Shown: in pieces, positions 1-5,941 of the stretch
How the letters are laid out: the number at the start of each line of letters is the position of its first letter
Position numbering within the stretch: position 1 is the stretch's first letter
Source: an uncultured Rhodospirillales bacterium
GTDB lineage: Bacteria > Pseudomonadota > Alphaproteobacteria > Acetobacterales > Acetobacteraceae
Direction of reading: 5' to 3'
NCBI GenBank assembly: GCA_903928045.1
Contig: CAIYPH010000552.1
Coordinates: forward strand, 1-8,245
DNA length: 8,245 nucleotides
Translations under genes and position numbers: made by a program
The notes under the pieces: generated by a model
Database searches by the model: none
Told to the model about the DNA's origin: nothing
What the model saw: the letters and a program-made list of their open reading frames with translations, nothing else

Positions 1-329
1 ACCGCGCGGGCCGCCTCGCAGGGGCCGCGCCAGCGCGCCGCCACGCCGCCGCGGCTGGCGGCCTCGCCCATGCCGCCGAGTGTCTGGCCCGGCGAGGCCA
101 TCATCTGCACGCAGCTTGCGAGGAAGGCAGGGACGGCCTGGGCGAGCTTGTCGGTCCGCCAGCCCGGGAGGTGCGCGAAGGTGACCGGCGTCAGCGCCGG
201 GCCGGTGCCGCGCGGCGGGGTCCAGGTCGCCAGCGCGTCCGATGGGCCGGGGGGAAGGGCGGTGGGCTGCGGGGTGCATCCGGCGAGCAAGGCGAGGAGA
301 CCGGCTGCCGCCGCGGCGAGCCGCCGCAT
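1..329 (-). CDS. mltA: Membrane-bound lytic murein transglycosylase A (MltA), N-terminal part
   Basis: The first ~109 residues of an outer-membrane lipoprotein that would cleave the glycan strands of peptidoglycan, releasing 1,6-anhydromuropeptides. The frame opens at the ATG at 329 and runs off the window's left edge, so the catalytic domain is not visible. Residues 1-17 form a lipoprotein signal (MRRL, an alanine/leucine-rich core, then lipobox L15-A16-G17 before C18). A proline-rich linker follows. From about residue 46 comes the family's N-terminal block: LTPVTFAHLPGW, a DKLAQAVPAFLASC helix, and the RWRGPCEAA segment. The start codon overlaps the stop of the upstream Tim44-like gene by one base (TGATG), implying translational coupling. 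Family assignment rests on recognition of the N-terminal pattern and on the neighbour, since Tim44-mltA pairs are common in Alphaproteobacteria. The lipobox is seen directly; the enzymatic role is inferred. Confidence 0.82.
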   Translation of the reverse strand, partial: MRRLAAAAAGLLALLAGCTPQPTALPPGPSDALATWTPPRGTGPALTPVTFAHLPGWRTDKLAQAVPAFLASCVQMMASPGQTLGGMGEAASRGGVAARWRGPCEAARA

Positions 330-1006
330 CAGGCGCTGCGCGCGGCCACGAGCCGCCAGGTGGGGTCGGGCGTCGCCAGATTACGCTCGAAACTCCACAG
401 ATCGGTGATCTCGGTCACCGCGTCGGTGCCAGCCGAGGGGAGGCCGTCGCGCCCGATGGTCACGTTCACCTGATCGGAGACGAAGCGCACGGTGATGTCG
501 GCGGTGACGCCACGCAGCTCGGCTGACTCGATGGCGGAGCTCTCGATGCTGCGGATTTCAGTGCGCTGGGTCTCTCCGGCGGCCTCGCGCGCGGTGATGG
601 CGCCCTCGAAGGCGTGGTAGGTGTCGTCGGACAGCAACGGCCTTAGTTTCGCGCGATCGCCGGCGGCGAAGGCGGCGACGATGATGCGGAACGCCGCCTC
701 GGCGCCATCGAGGAAGCGGGCGGGGTCGAATGTCGCCTCCACCACGGACATGCGGGCAAGCGCCTGGGCCTGCGGGCTGCCGGGCGGGGGCAGATTTCGC
801 ACGCGGAGGTTTTGCGCGGTGCCGTCGATGACAGGTCCATCGCCGCGCGGCGCCGGCCGTGGCGTGGCGTCGGCCGGCTGCACCGGCTCGGCCGGCCGCT
901 CGAAGCCCTGGCGGCGGCCCAGCACGCTGCGCAGCCGCAGCACCAGGAACGCCGCGACCATGGCGAACAGCACGATATCGATCGGGAAACCGCCGCCGCC
1001 ACCCAT
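329..1006 (-). CDS. Tim44-like domain inner-membrane protein (TimA-like)
   Basis: A 225-residue protein related to the C-terminal domain of mitochondrial Tim44; bacterial relatives such as Caulobacter TimA are inner-membrane associated. The sequence starts MGGGGGFPIDIVLFAMVAAF, a glycine run followed by one membrane segment (about residues 7-26), then a basic stretch (RLRSVLGRRQGF), a proline-rich linker to about residue 85, and the Tim44-like domain to the end (FLDGAEAAFRIIVAAFAAGD, LRPLLSDDTYHAF, closing DLWSFERN...DPTWRLVAAR). I chose the ATG at 1006 because GGAG lies seven bases upstream and homologues begin with MGGGG; the frame is open to an ATG at 1081, but that 25-residue extension looks non-coding. 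The gene overlaps mltA downstream by one base and is divergent from the phosphatase gene. Its molecular role in bacteria is not settled; help in membrane-protein assembly is a suggestion from the mitochondrial relative and the nearby secB. Confidence 0.85.
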   Translation of the reverse strand: MGGGGGFPIDIVLFAMVAAFLVLRLRSVLGRRQGFERPAEPVQPADATPRPAPRGDGPVIDGTAQNLRVRNLPPPGSPQAQALARMSVVEATFDPARFLDGAEAAFRIIVAAFAAGDRAKLRPLLSDDTYHAFEGAITAREAAGETQRTEIRSIESSAIESAELRGVTADITVRFVSDQVNVTIGRDGLPSAGTDAVTEITDLWSFERNLATPDPTWRLVAARSA

Positions 1007-1091
1007 ATGGACACTCCGTGTGCTCTGCCGCGCCACATTCTGACGCCAGGACGTAACACATAAGCGCGCCGCCCGCGCCACACAACCAAAG

Positions 1092-1113
1092 CCGCCGGAT
1101 TGCCAGCCGGCGG
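1092..1113. other. Perfect 7-bp inverted repeat in the divergent intergenic region
   Basis: CCGCCGG (1092-1098) is repeated inverted as CCGGCGG (1107-1113) around an eight-base loop, in the 128-base gap between the Tim44-like gene and the phosphatase gene. It lies 21 bases before the phosphatase ATG and could be a leader hairpin or an operator. GC-rich inverted repeats of this length also arise by chance here. I found no convincing -35/-10 pair in the gap on either strand. Confidence 0.25.
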
Positions 1114-1134
1114 AACAGCGGCTAATCGAGCGGC

Positions 1135-1689
1135 ATGATCCTGCTGCGCCACGGCCAAAGCGAATTCAACCTCCTGTTCACGCAGACCAAGCGTGATCCG
1201 GGGATCGTAGACCCCAAGTTGACGCCGCTTGGCCATGAGCAGGCCGAGGCCGCCGCCATCGCGCTGGCCGGGTCCGGGATCCGCCGCATCATCGCCTCCC
1301 CCTACACCCGTGCCCTGCAAACCGCTGCCCCGATTGCGCGCGTGCTCGGGATCGAGGTCATCGTCAACCCGCTGGTGGGCGAGCGCTACGCCTTCGCCTG
1401 CGACATCGGCTCGCCCCGCACCGAGCTCGCGCGTGCCTGGCCGCAGCATGATTTCTCCCATATCGAGGAGATCTGGTGGCCGCAGGTCGAGGAGCCGGTG
1501 GAGCAGCTTGCCGGCCGCGCCGCGCGCTTCCGCGCCGAGATGGCGGCGATCCCGGATTGGTCGGACACGCTGGTGGTCAGCCATTGGGGCTTCATCCTGG
1601 CGATGACCGGCACCAAGGTGACGAACGGGCAGATCCTGCGCTGCGACCCCACCGGGCCGGCGCCGGATGGGTTCACCTGGCACCACTGA
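1135..1689 (+). CDS. Histidine phosphatase family protein (phosphoglycerate-mutase-like)
   Basis: A 184-residue member of the histidine phosphatase superfamily, which hydrolyses phosphate esters through a phosphohistidine intermediate. The catalytic RHG signature is at residues 5-7 (MILLRHGQSEFN), with H6 the nucleophile. SPYTRALQTA at 55-64 supplies the phosphate-binding arginine R59, GERYAFACDIG at 82-92 holds the likely acid E83, and the second catalytic histidine is H150 in LVVSHWGF. All core residues are present, so it is probably active. The length is short for a cofactor-dependent mutase and suits a small phosphatase. The start is firm because the RHG block sits at the extreme N-terminus as usual, although the upstream ribosome site (GAGCGG) is weak. 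secB follows on the same strand after 71 bases. The substrate cannot be read from the sequence. Confidence 0.88.
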   Translation: MILLRHGQSEFNLLFTQTKRDPGIVDPKLTPLGHEQAEAAAIALAGSGIRRIIASPYTRALQTAAPIARVLGIEVIVNPLVGERYAFACDIGSPRTELARAWPQHDFSHIEEIWWPQVEEPVEQLAGRAARFRAEMAAIPDWSDTLVVSHWGFILAMTGTKVTNGQILRCDPTGPAPDGFTWHH

Positions 1690-1696
1690 GGCGGCA

Positions 1697-1710
1697 AGCG
1701 CTTCCTTCCT
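1697..1710 (-). repeat. Short fragment matching the leading edge of the 3'-end repeat
   Basis: Read on the minus strand, these 14 bases are AGGAAGGAAGCGCT, identical to 8199-8212 at the start of the repeat copy at the window's right end. The hairpin and the A-rich tail are missing here. It lies eight bases after the phosphatase stop but in the opposite orientation to that gene. It may be a decayed copy, or a chance match of a purine-rich string. Confidence 0.3.
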
Positions 1711-1760
1711 GATCGGCGCTGTGCTACCGCCCGCCGCAGATTTGTGAAACGGAGACCACC

Positions 1761-2267
1761 ATGTCCGCCACCACCCAGGACCCGAACCAGGCTGCCGGCC
1801 AGCCCTCCACGCCGATCGCGGTCAACATCCAGTACATCAAGGATTTGTCCTTCGAAGTGCCGGGCGCGCCGATGATCTACACCCAGCTGAAGACGGCGCC
1901 GCGGGTGGATATCAACCTCGACGTGCAGGCCCGGCGCGTGCAGGAAGGCCAGAACGTGTTCGAAGTCACGCTGGCGATCCGCGCCGAGGCGAGCGAGCCG
2001 AGCAACAACGGCGCCGCCGCCGGCCCGCGCGTGTTCCTCGCCGAGCTCGCCTATTCCGGTGTCTTCACCCTGACCGGCATCCCCGACAACACCATCGAGC
2101 CGGTTCTGCTGGTGGAATGCCCGCGCATCCTGTTCCCCTATGCCCGCTCGATCCTGTCCGATGTGACGCGCGACGGCGGCTTTCCGCCGGTGCTGTTGCA
2201 GCCGATCGACTTCCTCGCGCTGTGGCAGAGCCGCCGCGCCGATCAGGCGCCGGTCGCGACCAACTGA
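1761..2267 (+). CDS. secB: Protein-export chaperone SecB
   Basis: A 168-residue cytoplasmic chaperone that, as a tetramer, holds precursor proteins unfolded and hands them to SecA for export through SecYEG. Family hallmarks are clear: QYIKDLSFEVPGAP at 24-37, the strand pattern INLDVQARRV at 51-60, VFLAELAYSGVFTL at 91-104, and the most conserved block VECPRILFPYARSILSDVTRDGGFPPVLLQPIDF from about 118 to 151. The N-terminal 20 residues are a variable polar tail, as in other alphaproteobacterial SecBs. A GGAG ribosome site sits just before the ATG (ACGGAGACCACC). A weak possible -10-like GTGCTAC occurs near 1721-1727, but no matching -35 is evident, so the gene may have its own promoter or be co-transcribed with the phosphatase. 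The stop is followed 17 bases later by a repeat hairpin. Confidence 0.97.
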   Translation: MSATTQDPNQAAGQPSTPIAVNIQYIKDLSFEVPGAPMIYTQLKTAPRVDINLDVQARRVQEGQNVFEVTLAIRAEASEPSNNGAAAGPRVFLAELAYSGVFTLTGIPDNTIEPVLLVECPRILFPYARSILSDVTRDGGFPPVLLQPIDFLALWQSRRADQAPVATN

Positions 2268-2284
2268 GGCTGAAGGAAGCAAGC

Positions 2285-2306
2285 GCTTCTTTTTGAAAAA
2301 AGAAGC
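2285..2306 (+). terminator. Hairpin of repeat copy 1, behind secB
   Basis: GCTTCTTTTT and AAAAAGAAGC form a perfect 10-bp stem around GA, 17 bases after the secB stop and followed by AAAAACTTT. The position suggests a transcript 3' end. There is no U-tract after the stem, so it is not a textbook intrinsic terminator; a role as an RNA-stabilising 3' structure is equally possible. Confidence 0.5.
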
Positions 2307-2375
2307 AAAAACTTTCTAATCCGTTTGCATCGCGCGTTCCTTGGAGAGCGCGATGAAAACGGATAAAAGTTTTTT

Positions 2376-2399
2376 GGTTCTTTTTTTCAAAAAAGAACC
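2376..2399 (-). terminator. Hairpin of repeat copy 2, behind the cinA-like gene
   Basis: Read on the minus strand, GGTTCTTTTTT and AAAAAAGAACC form a perfect 11-bp stem around GA, 11 bases after the TAA of the cinA-like gene and followed by AAAAAACTTTTATCCG. The closing pairs differ from copy 1 (GGTTC against GCTTC), yet pairing is kept. This supports a function for the structure at the end of the minus-strand operon. Confidence 0.5.
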
Positions 2400-2410
2400 G
2401 CTTCCTTACC

Positions 2411-3682
2411 TTATCGCTTCTCGAAATCCGTCCGCTCATGCACGGGCAACCCGTGCAAATGCCGTCGCAGGCAATCCATCGCAAGCTCCACGGCGCCGAG
2501 GCGGATCCATTCCCAGCCGCCGAGGATTCGGGTTGTGCGGGTGACGGTTCCCGTGGGGCTGGCGATGGCGATCTGGATGAGGCCACCGAGGTCGCGCCGG
2601 TCCGGGCCTTCATCGACGTCGATCAGCACGGCCAGCGCGTGGCTGGCGCCGGCCTCGCGGGCGAGGTTTTCGGCGGCGGCGGCGGCGATATCGGCGTCGT
2701 AAGCGTCCTGGTGGGGGAAGCCGGCGAGGCCGGTGGCGCGGAAGAGTTCCTCACGATCGCGGGTGGTGACGCCGCGGCGCATGATGTGACGGCCGCTTTG
2801 GTGGGAGACCAGGCGGGAGGCGATGATGCCGGAGGTGAAGGTTTCCGCCACCGCGAGCGTGCCGCCTTCCTTGGTGAGGGCGGCGAGCACCACGCCTTCG
2901 AGGGTCTGGTCGTCCTCGGCGATGATGAAGTTGCCGATGCGGCGCTTCACTTCGGACTGCACGGGCGCCACCTTGCGGTCGATGTCATCGGCGTCCGAGC
3001 CGCGGGTGGTGAGCTTGATTTCGATCTGCGGGTAGTGGGCGCGGAAGCCAAGCTTCACGGAGCCATCGGGTGCCAGGTCTTCGACGCCTTCGAGGATCTG
3101 GTCGATATGGGATTCGCCGAGCCCGTAGCAGTGGAAGCGCTTGAGCTTGATCATGCCGGGGGCGCCGGCGCGGTCGAGCAGGCGGGGGATCAGCTGCTGT
3201 TCCAGCATGCGGTGCAGTTCGCGCGGCACGCCGGGGGTGAAGAAGAAGCGGGCCTTGCCGATATCGATCGCGAAGCCGCAGGCGGTGCCGATCGGGTTGT
3301 CGATGAACTCGGCCCCCTCGGGCAGCATCGCCTGTTTCTTGTTATTGGGCGGCATGGTGCGGCCGCGGCTGGTGAAGAAGTGCTCCATGCGGGCCAGCCA
3401 TTCTTCGTCCAGCACCAGGCCGACGCCGGCGGCCTGTGCGGCGATTTCCTGGCTCAGATCATCGACGGTCGGGCCGAGGCCGCCGTTGACGATCACCGCG
3501 TCGGCGCGGGCGGAGGCGAGGTGGAAGGCGCTGAGCAGCGCCTCCCGGTCATCGCCGACAGTGGTGCCCCAGTAGACCGAGAGCCCCACATCTTCCAGCT
3601 TCTGCGCCATGTAGGAGAAGTTGGTGTTGGTGATCTTGCCGGTCAGCACTTCGTCGCCGGTGCAGAGGATCTCGATCTTCAT
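2411..3682 (-). CDS. CinA-like protein (YfaY type) with degenerate C-terminal amidohydrolase domain
   Basis: A 423-residue two-domain protein. Residues 1 to about 170 are the MoeA/MogA-like (COG1058) domain, which in CinA proteins acts as an ADP-ribose pyrophosphatase. It contains LCTGDEVLTGKITNTN (6-21), VNGGLGPTVDDLS (65-77), MPPNNKKQAMLPEGAEFIDNPIGTACGF (110-137) and the FFTPGVPREL loop (147-156). Residues from about 255 to 410 match the nicotinamide-nucleotide amidohydrolase (PncC) domain, but the nucleophile motif AESCTGG is here AETFTSG (279-285), the downstream lysine region reads VTTRDREE, and the glycine-rich SGIAGP segment is lost. The sequence closely recalls E. coli YfaY, whose C-terminal domain is also considered inactive. 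It starts three bases after the stop of the upstream FAH-family gene and is the last gene of the operon. Pyrophosphatase activity is plausible; deamidase activity is unlikely. Confidence 0.9.
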   Translation of the reverse strand: MKIEILCTGDEVLTGKITNTNFSYMAQKLEDVGLSVYWGTTVGDDREALLSAFHLASARADAVIVNGGLGPTVDDLSQEIAAQAAGVGLVLDEEWLARMEHFFTSRGRTMPPNNKKQAMLPEGAEFIDNPIGTACGFAIDIGKARFFFTPGVPRELHRMLEQQLIPRLLDRAGAPGMIKLKRFHCYGLGESHIDQILEGVEDLAPDGSVKLGFRAHYPQIEIKLTTRGSDADDIDRKVAPVQSEVKRRIGNFIIAEDDQTLEGVVLAALTKEGGTLAVAETFTSGIIASRLVSHQSGRHIMRRGVTTRDREELFRATGLAGFPHQDAYDADIAAAAAENLAREAGASHALAVLIDVDEGPDRRDLGGLIQIAIASPTGTVTRTTRILGGWEWIRLGAVELAMDCLRRHLHGLPVHERTDFEKR

Positions 3683-3685
3683 GGG

Positions 3686-4600
3686 TCAGGCCTTGGCGTA
3701 TTTGCCGGTGAGCTGCGGCGAGGTGTCGGGCGTCATGCCGGCGCGTTCCAAGCGGGTGTCGCGGCCCCAGGTGCGCTTGAGGTCGTCATGCACGGTGATG
3801 GAGAGCTTGCCGACCTTCTCGACCTCGAGGTCGATCTTGTCGCCGTGCTGGAAGGCGTGCAGGCCGCGGTGGTTGGTGCCGGTGGCCAGGATGTCGCCCG
3901 GCAGCAGGGTGTGGACAGAGCTGACCCACTCGATGCAGCGGGCGATTTTGTGCGCCATGTCATCGGTGTTGAAGTTCTGCTTGATCTCGCCGTTGTTCCA
4001 CAGCTTTACCTGGAGGTTCTGCGGATCGGCGATCTCGTCGGCGGTCACGATCCACGGGCCGATCGGGGCGAAGGTCTCGCGGGACTTCATCTGATAGAAG
4101 GCCGGCACGCCGCGGGCGGAGCCGTCGATGAAGCAGGTGTAGCCGAACACATAGTCCATCGCGTCGGCGGCCTTCACGTTGGTGGCGGTCTTGCCGATCA
4201 CCAGCGCGAGCTCGGCTTCACCCTCGAAGATAGTGGCCGCGACATCGGGCAGCACCATGCGATCGCCCGGCCCGATGATGGCGGTGGAGGCCTTCTGGAA
4301 GGCGTTGATGGGGGCGGGCTCGGTCTTGGTGCCGTCCTCCATATAGTTGACTGCCATGCAGACGATGTTGGCCGGGCGCGGCAGCGGCGGGCGCAGGGTG
4401 ACATCGGCGAGCGGCACCGCGGTGCCGCGGGCGGCGGCGGCTTCAAGGCGGGTGCGATAGCGGGCGAAATCGCCGATCAGGTTGCTGATGAGGTTGCCCG
4501 GGCCGGTGTGCGGCACATCGGCCACCTCGGCCGAGACGTCGACAATGCCGTCACCGATGACGATTCCAAGACGGAAATCGTTGAAGAATGCGAGTTTCAT
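3686..4600 (-). CDS. Fumarylacetoacetate hydrolase (FAH) family protein
   Basis: A 304-residue metal-dependent enzyme of the FAH superfamily, whose members hydrolyse, isomerise or decarboxylate beta-keto and enol acids. A variable N-terminal domain (1 to about 70) precedes the catalytic fold. IVCMAVNY (79-86) begins the fold. FEGEAELALVIGK (125-137) supplies the paired metal ligands E128 and E130, and YTCFIDGSARG (154-164) supplies the third, D159. MKSRETFAPIGPWIV (171-185), NTDDMAHKIARCIEW (211-225) and LLPGDILATGTNHRGL (232-247) complete the active-site surroundings. All three metal ligands are kept, although the frequent SARD is SARG here. The start at 4600 has GGAGGG six bases upstream; the open frame extends to 4867 but overlaps the HutD gene. 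Sixty-four bases separate it from HutD, and only three from the cinA-like gene. Substrate unknown; the name of the family's founder should not be taken as evidence of tyrosine catabolism. Confidence 0.92.
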   Translation of the reverse strand: MKLAFFNDFRLGIVIGDGIVDVSAEVADVPHTGPGNLISNLIGDFARYRTRLEAAAARGTAVPLADVTLRPPLPRPANIVCMAVNYMEDGTKTEPAPINAFQKASTAIIGPGDRMVLPDVAATIFEGEAELALVIGKTATNVKAADAMDYVFGYTCFIDGSARGVPAFYQMKSRETFAPIGPWIVTADEIADPQNLQVKLWNNGEIKQNFNTDDMAHKIARCIEWVSSVHTLLPGDILATGTNHRGLHAFQHGDKIDLEVEKVGKLSITVHDDLKRTWGRDTRLERAGMTPDTSPQLTGKYAKA

Positions 4601-4664
4601 GGCGCCCTCCGCTGCGTGTTTGCGCCAGGATAGAGCAGGGCGGCGACGGGCGACAGGGGGGAGT

Positions 4665-5198
4665 TCAGGCCTTCCACACGCGGGCGCGGTAGATGAGGGC
4701 GTCGGCCGCTGCATGGACGTCCTGCCCCGGGGCGCGGCGGATCGCGTCATGCCTGCCGGCTTGAGTGCCATCCAGGGTGGCCGTGCCGGCGAGCAGCACC
4801 AGTACTTCGGCCTCGGCCGCCGGGTCGGGCGGCGGCAGGTCGGCGGCGGAGTGGACGGTCGCGGCATGACGCCATTGGGCGCGTTCAGTTATCACATTTG
4901 CCACCACGCAGGGCGCGCCATGGATGCGGCAATCGACGATCCAGCCACCATCGAACGGCGCGGGGCGGCCGATTGTGGTGACGGGGAGGGATTTTCCGGT
5001 GGTATCGGCCAGGGTAAAGCCGGGGCCTTCGGCGAGGGTGATGGTGCGGTCATGCCCGGTGTAGTCGGAGAAGGGGGCGTCGGCATCGAGGAAGGCGAAG
5101 CCGATCAGCCAGCCCGGCCCGGTCGCGATATCCGCCTTGCGGCCGGCGCCATTGCGCCAGGCGGTGATGGTGAGATCGGCGCGGCGGATCACGCTCAT
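4665..5198 (-). CDS. HutD family protein
   Basis: A 177-residue cupin-like protein of the HutD/Ves family. Family landmarks in order: TAWRNGAGRKADIA at 12-25 (the W-x-N-G-x-G motif), LIGFAFLDADAPFSDYTGHDRTITLAEGPGF at about 31-61, PFDGGWIVDCRIHGAP at 81-96, and NVITERAQWRHA at 101-112. HutD is found in many histidine-utilisation loci, where it is thought to be regulatory or to limit the pathway and not to be an enzyme of it; Ves relatives occur elsewhere. No other hut gene is visible here. The ATG overlaps the upstream glutamine amidotransferase stop by four bases (ATGA), so the two are translationally coupled. I am fairly sure of the family but cannot name its ligand. Length is normal for the family and no damage is seen. 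Confidence 0.85.
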   Translation of the reverse strand: MSVIRRADLTITAWRNGAGRKADIATGPGWLIGFAFLDADAPFSDYTGHDRTITLAEGPGFTLADTTGKSLPVTTIGRPAPFDGGWIVDCRIHGAPCVVANVITERAQWRHAATVHSAADLPPPDPAAEAEVLVLLAGTATLDGTQAGRHDAIRRAPGQDVHAAADALIYRARVWKA

Positions 5199-5941
5199 GG
5201 CTTCACCACGCCCGCCTTCACGATGCCGGTGCCGATGAGGAAATTCAGCAGCATCCGCTCGGTGCCGGGCAGCAGGCGATAGCGGGCGAGCACCTCGGGC
5301 TGATCGCCGTAGACGGTGGCGAACAGGTCGGCGGTGGCCTCGGGATGGAACTGCACGGAGAACCAGTTGCCGCCATGATCGAGCGCGGCATGCGGCGTGT
5401 GCTCGCGCTGCGCCAAAACTACGGCCCCCGGCGGTAGTTCGGCGACGCGGTCGTAGTGCGAGAAATGGAACGCCTGGTCCGGCGCGAAGCCGTCAAACAG
5501 GAAATGCCCCTCGCCTTCCTGGGTGCGCTCTACCGGGTAGGAGCCGGCGATCTTGCCGGTTTGCATGGTATCAACCGCGCCGCCCTCAACCACCGAGGCG
5601 ATCTGGTGGCCGCCACAAATGCCAAACAGCGGCCGGCGGGTGGCGCGCCAGCGGGCGAGGAAGTCGCGCACCTTGGCCTGCCAGGGGTGGTTGTCATGGA
5701 CGGAGTCGATCGAGCCGCCGAGGATCACCGCGTCGATCCCCTCGGGCGCCGGCAGTGCCTCGCCGCGATGCGGGCGCGCGCCGATGTAGTCGACGTGATC
5801 GGTGACGCCGAGGTGATCGAGCGTCATGCGCATCCACACCGTGTCATCGTCGCCCCCGGGCAGGCGGCGGAAATTCTTCGGGTCATAGGTGCCCTCCCCG
5901 CCGAGCAGGGAGATGAACAGGAGTGTGGGCCGAGTGGTCAT
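5195..5941 (-). CDS. Class I glutamine amidotransferase (GMP-synthase-like)
   Basis: A 248-residue stand-alone class I (triad) glutamine amidotransferase, a domain that releases ammonia from glutamine or a related gamma-glutamyl amide. The nucleophile elbow LFGICGGHQ at 105-113 carries C109, and VQFHPEAT at 196-203 carries H199 and E201, so the Cys-His-Glu triad is complete. The oxyanion strand is AVILGGSID at 71-79. No synthetase domain is fused to it and none is adjacent, so it could work alone, for example as a gamma-glutamyl hydrolase, or with an unlinked partner. It overlaps both neighbours by ATGA junctions (isomerase before it, HutD after it), placing it firmly in the operon. The start MTTRPTLLFISLLGG is set by the overlap with the isomerase stop. 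The real substrate is not evident from sequence. Confidence 0.9.
   Translation of the reverse strand: MTTRPTLLFISLLGGEGTYDPKNFRRLPGGDDDTVWMRMTLDHLGVTDHVDYIGARPHRGEALPAPEGIDAVILGGSIDSVHDNHPWQAKVRDFLARWRATRRPLFGICGGHQIASVVEGGAVDTMQTGKIAGSYPVERTQEGEGHFLFDGFAPDQAFHFSHYDRVAELPPGAVVLAQREHTPHAALDHGGNWFSVQFHPEATADLFATVYGDQPEVLARYRLLPGTERMLLNFLIGTGIVKAGVVKP

Larger units (their letters stand above)
2275..2405. repeat. ~131-bp imperfect palindrome: two head-to-head copies of an AT-rich hairpin repeat
   Basis: The whole gap between the convergent secB and cinA-like genes is one inverted repeat. Both ends read GGAAGC inward. Each arm then carries its own hairpin, an A-run followed by CTTT, and the inner stem ATCCGTTTGCATCGCGC (2319-2335), which pairs with 2348-2364 at 16 of 17 positions. 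The loop is about 12 bases (2336-2347). As a single strand it could fold into one long stem or into two side hairpins plus the inner stem. It is strikingly AT-rich within otherwise very GC-rich DNA. The arrangement resembles paired extragenic palindromes. No coding sequence is credible inside it. Confidence 0.85.

Noticed and set aside
1386..2282. Long minus-strand open frame opposite the phosphatase and secB
   Set aside because: It is antisense to two recognised genes and shows no domain.
2285..2399. Insertion sequence or CRISPR-like array at the AT-rich junction
   Set aside because: There is no transposase, no target duplication, and only two inverted copies without spacers. The structure fits an extragenic palindromic repeat instead.
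2341..2544. Small plus-strand open frame starting in the palindrome
   Set aside because: It starts within the inverted repeat and runs antisense into the cinA-like gene. It is explained by the repeat sequence and shows no coding character.
2438..4633. A 731-codon open frame on the plus strand, opposite the cinA-like and FAH-family genes
   Set aside because: It is antisense to two clearly recognised genes, has a glycine/alanine/aspartate/valine-heavy composition with no recognisable domain, and is explained by GC-rich codon bias on the opposite strand.
4601..4867. N-terminal extension of the FAH-family frame
   Set aside because: The 89 added residues are proline/arginine-rich, overlap the HutD gene, and a good ribosome site precedes the ATG at 4600.
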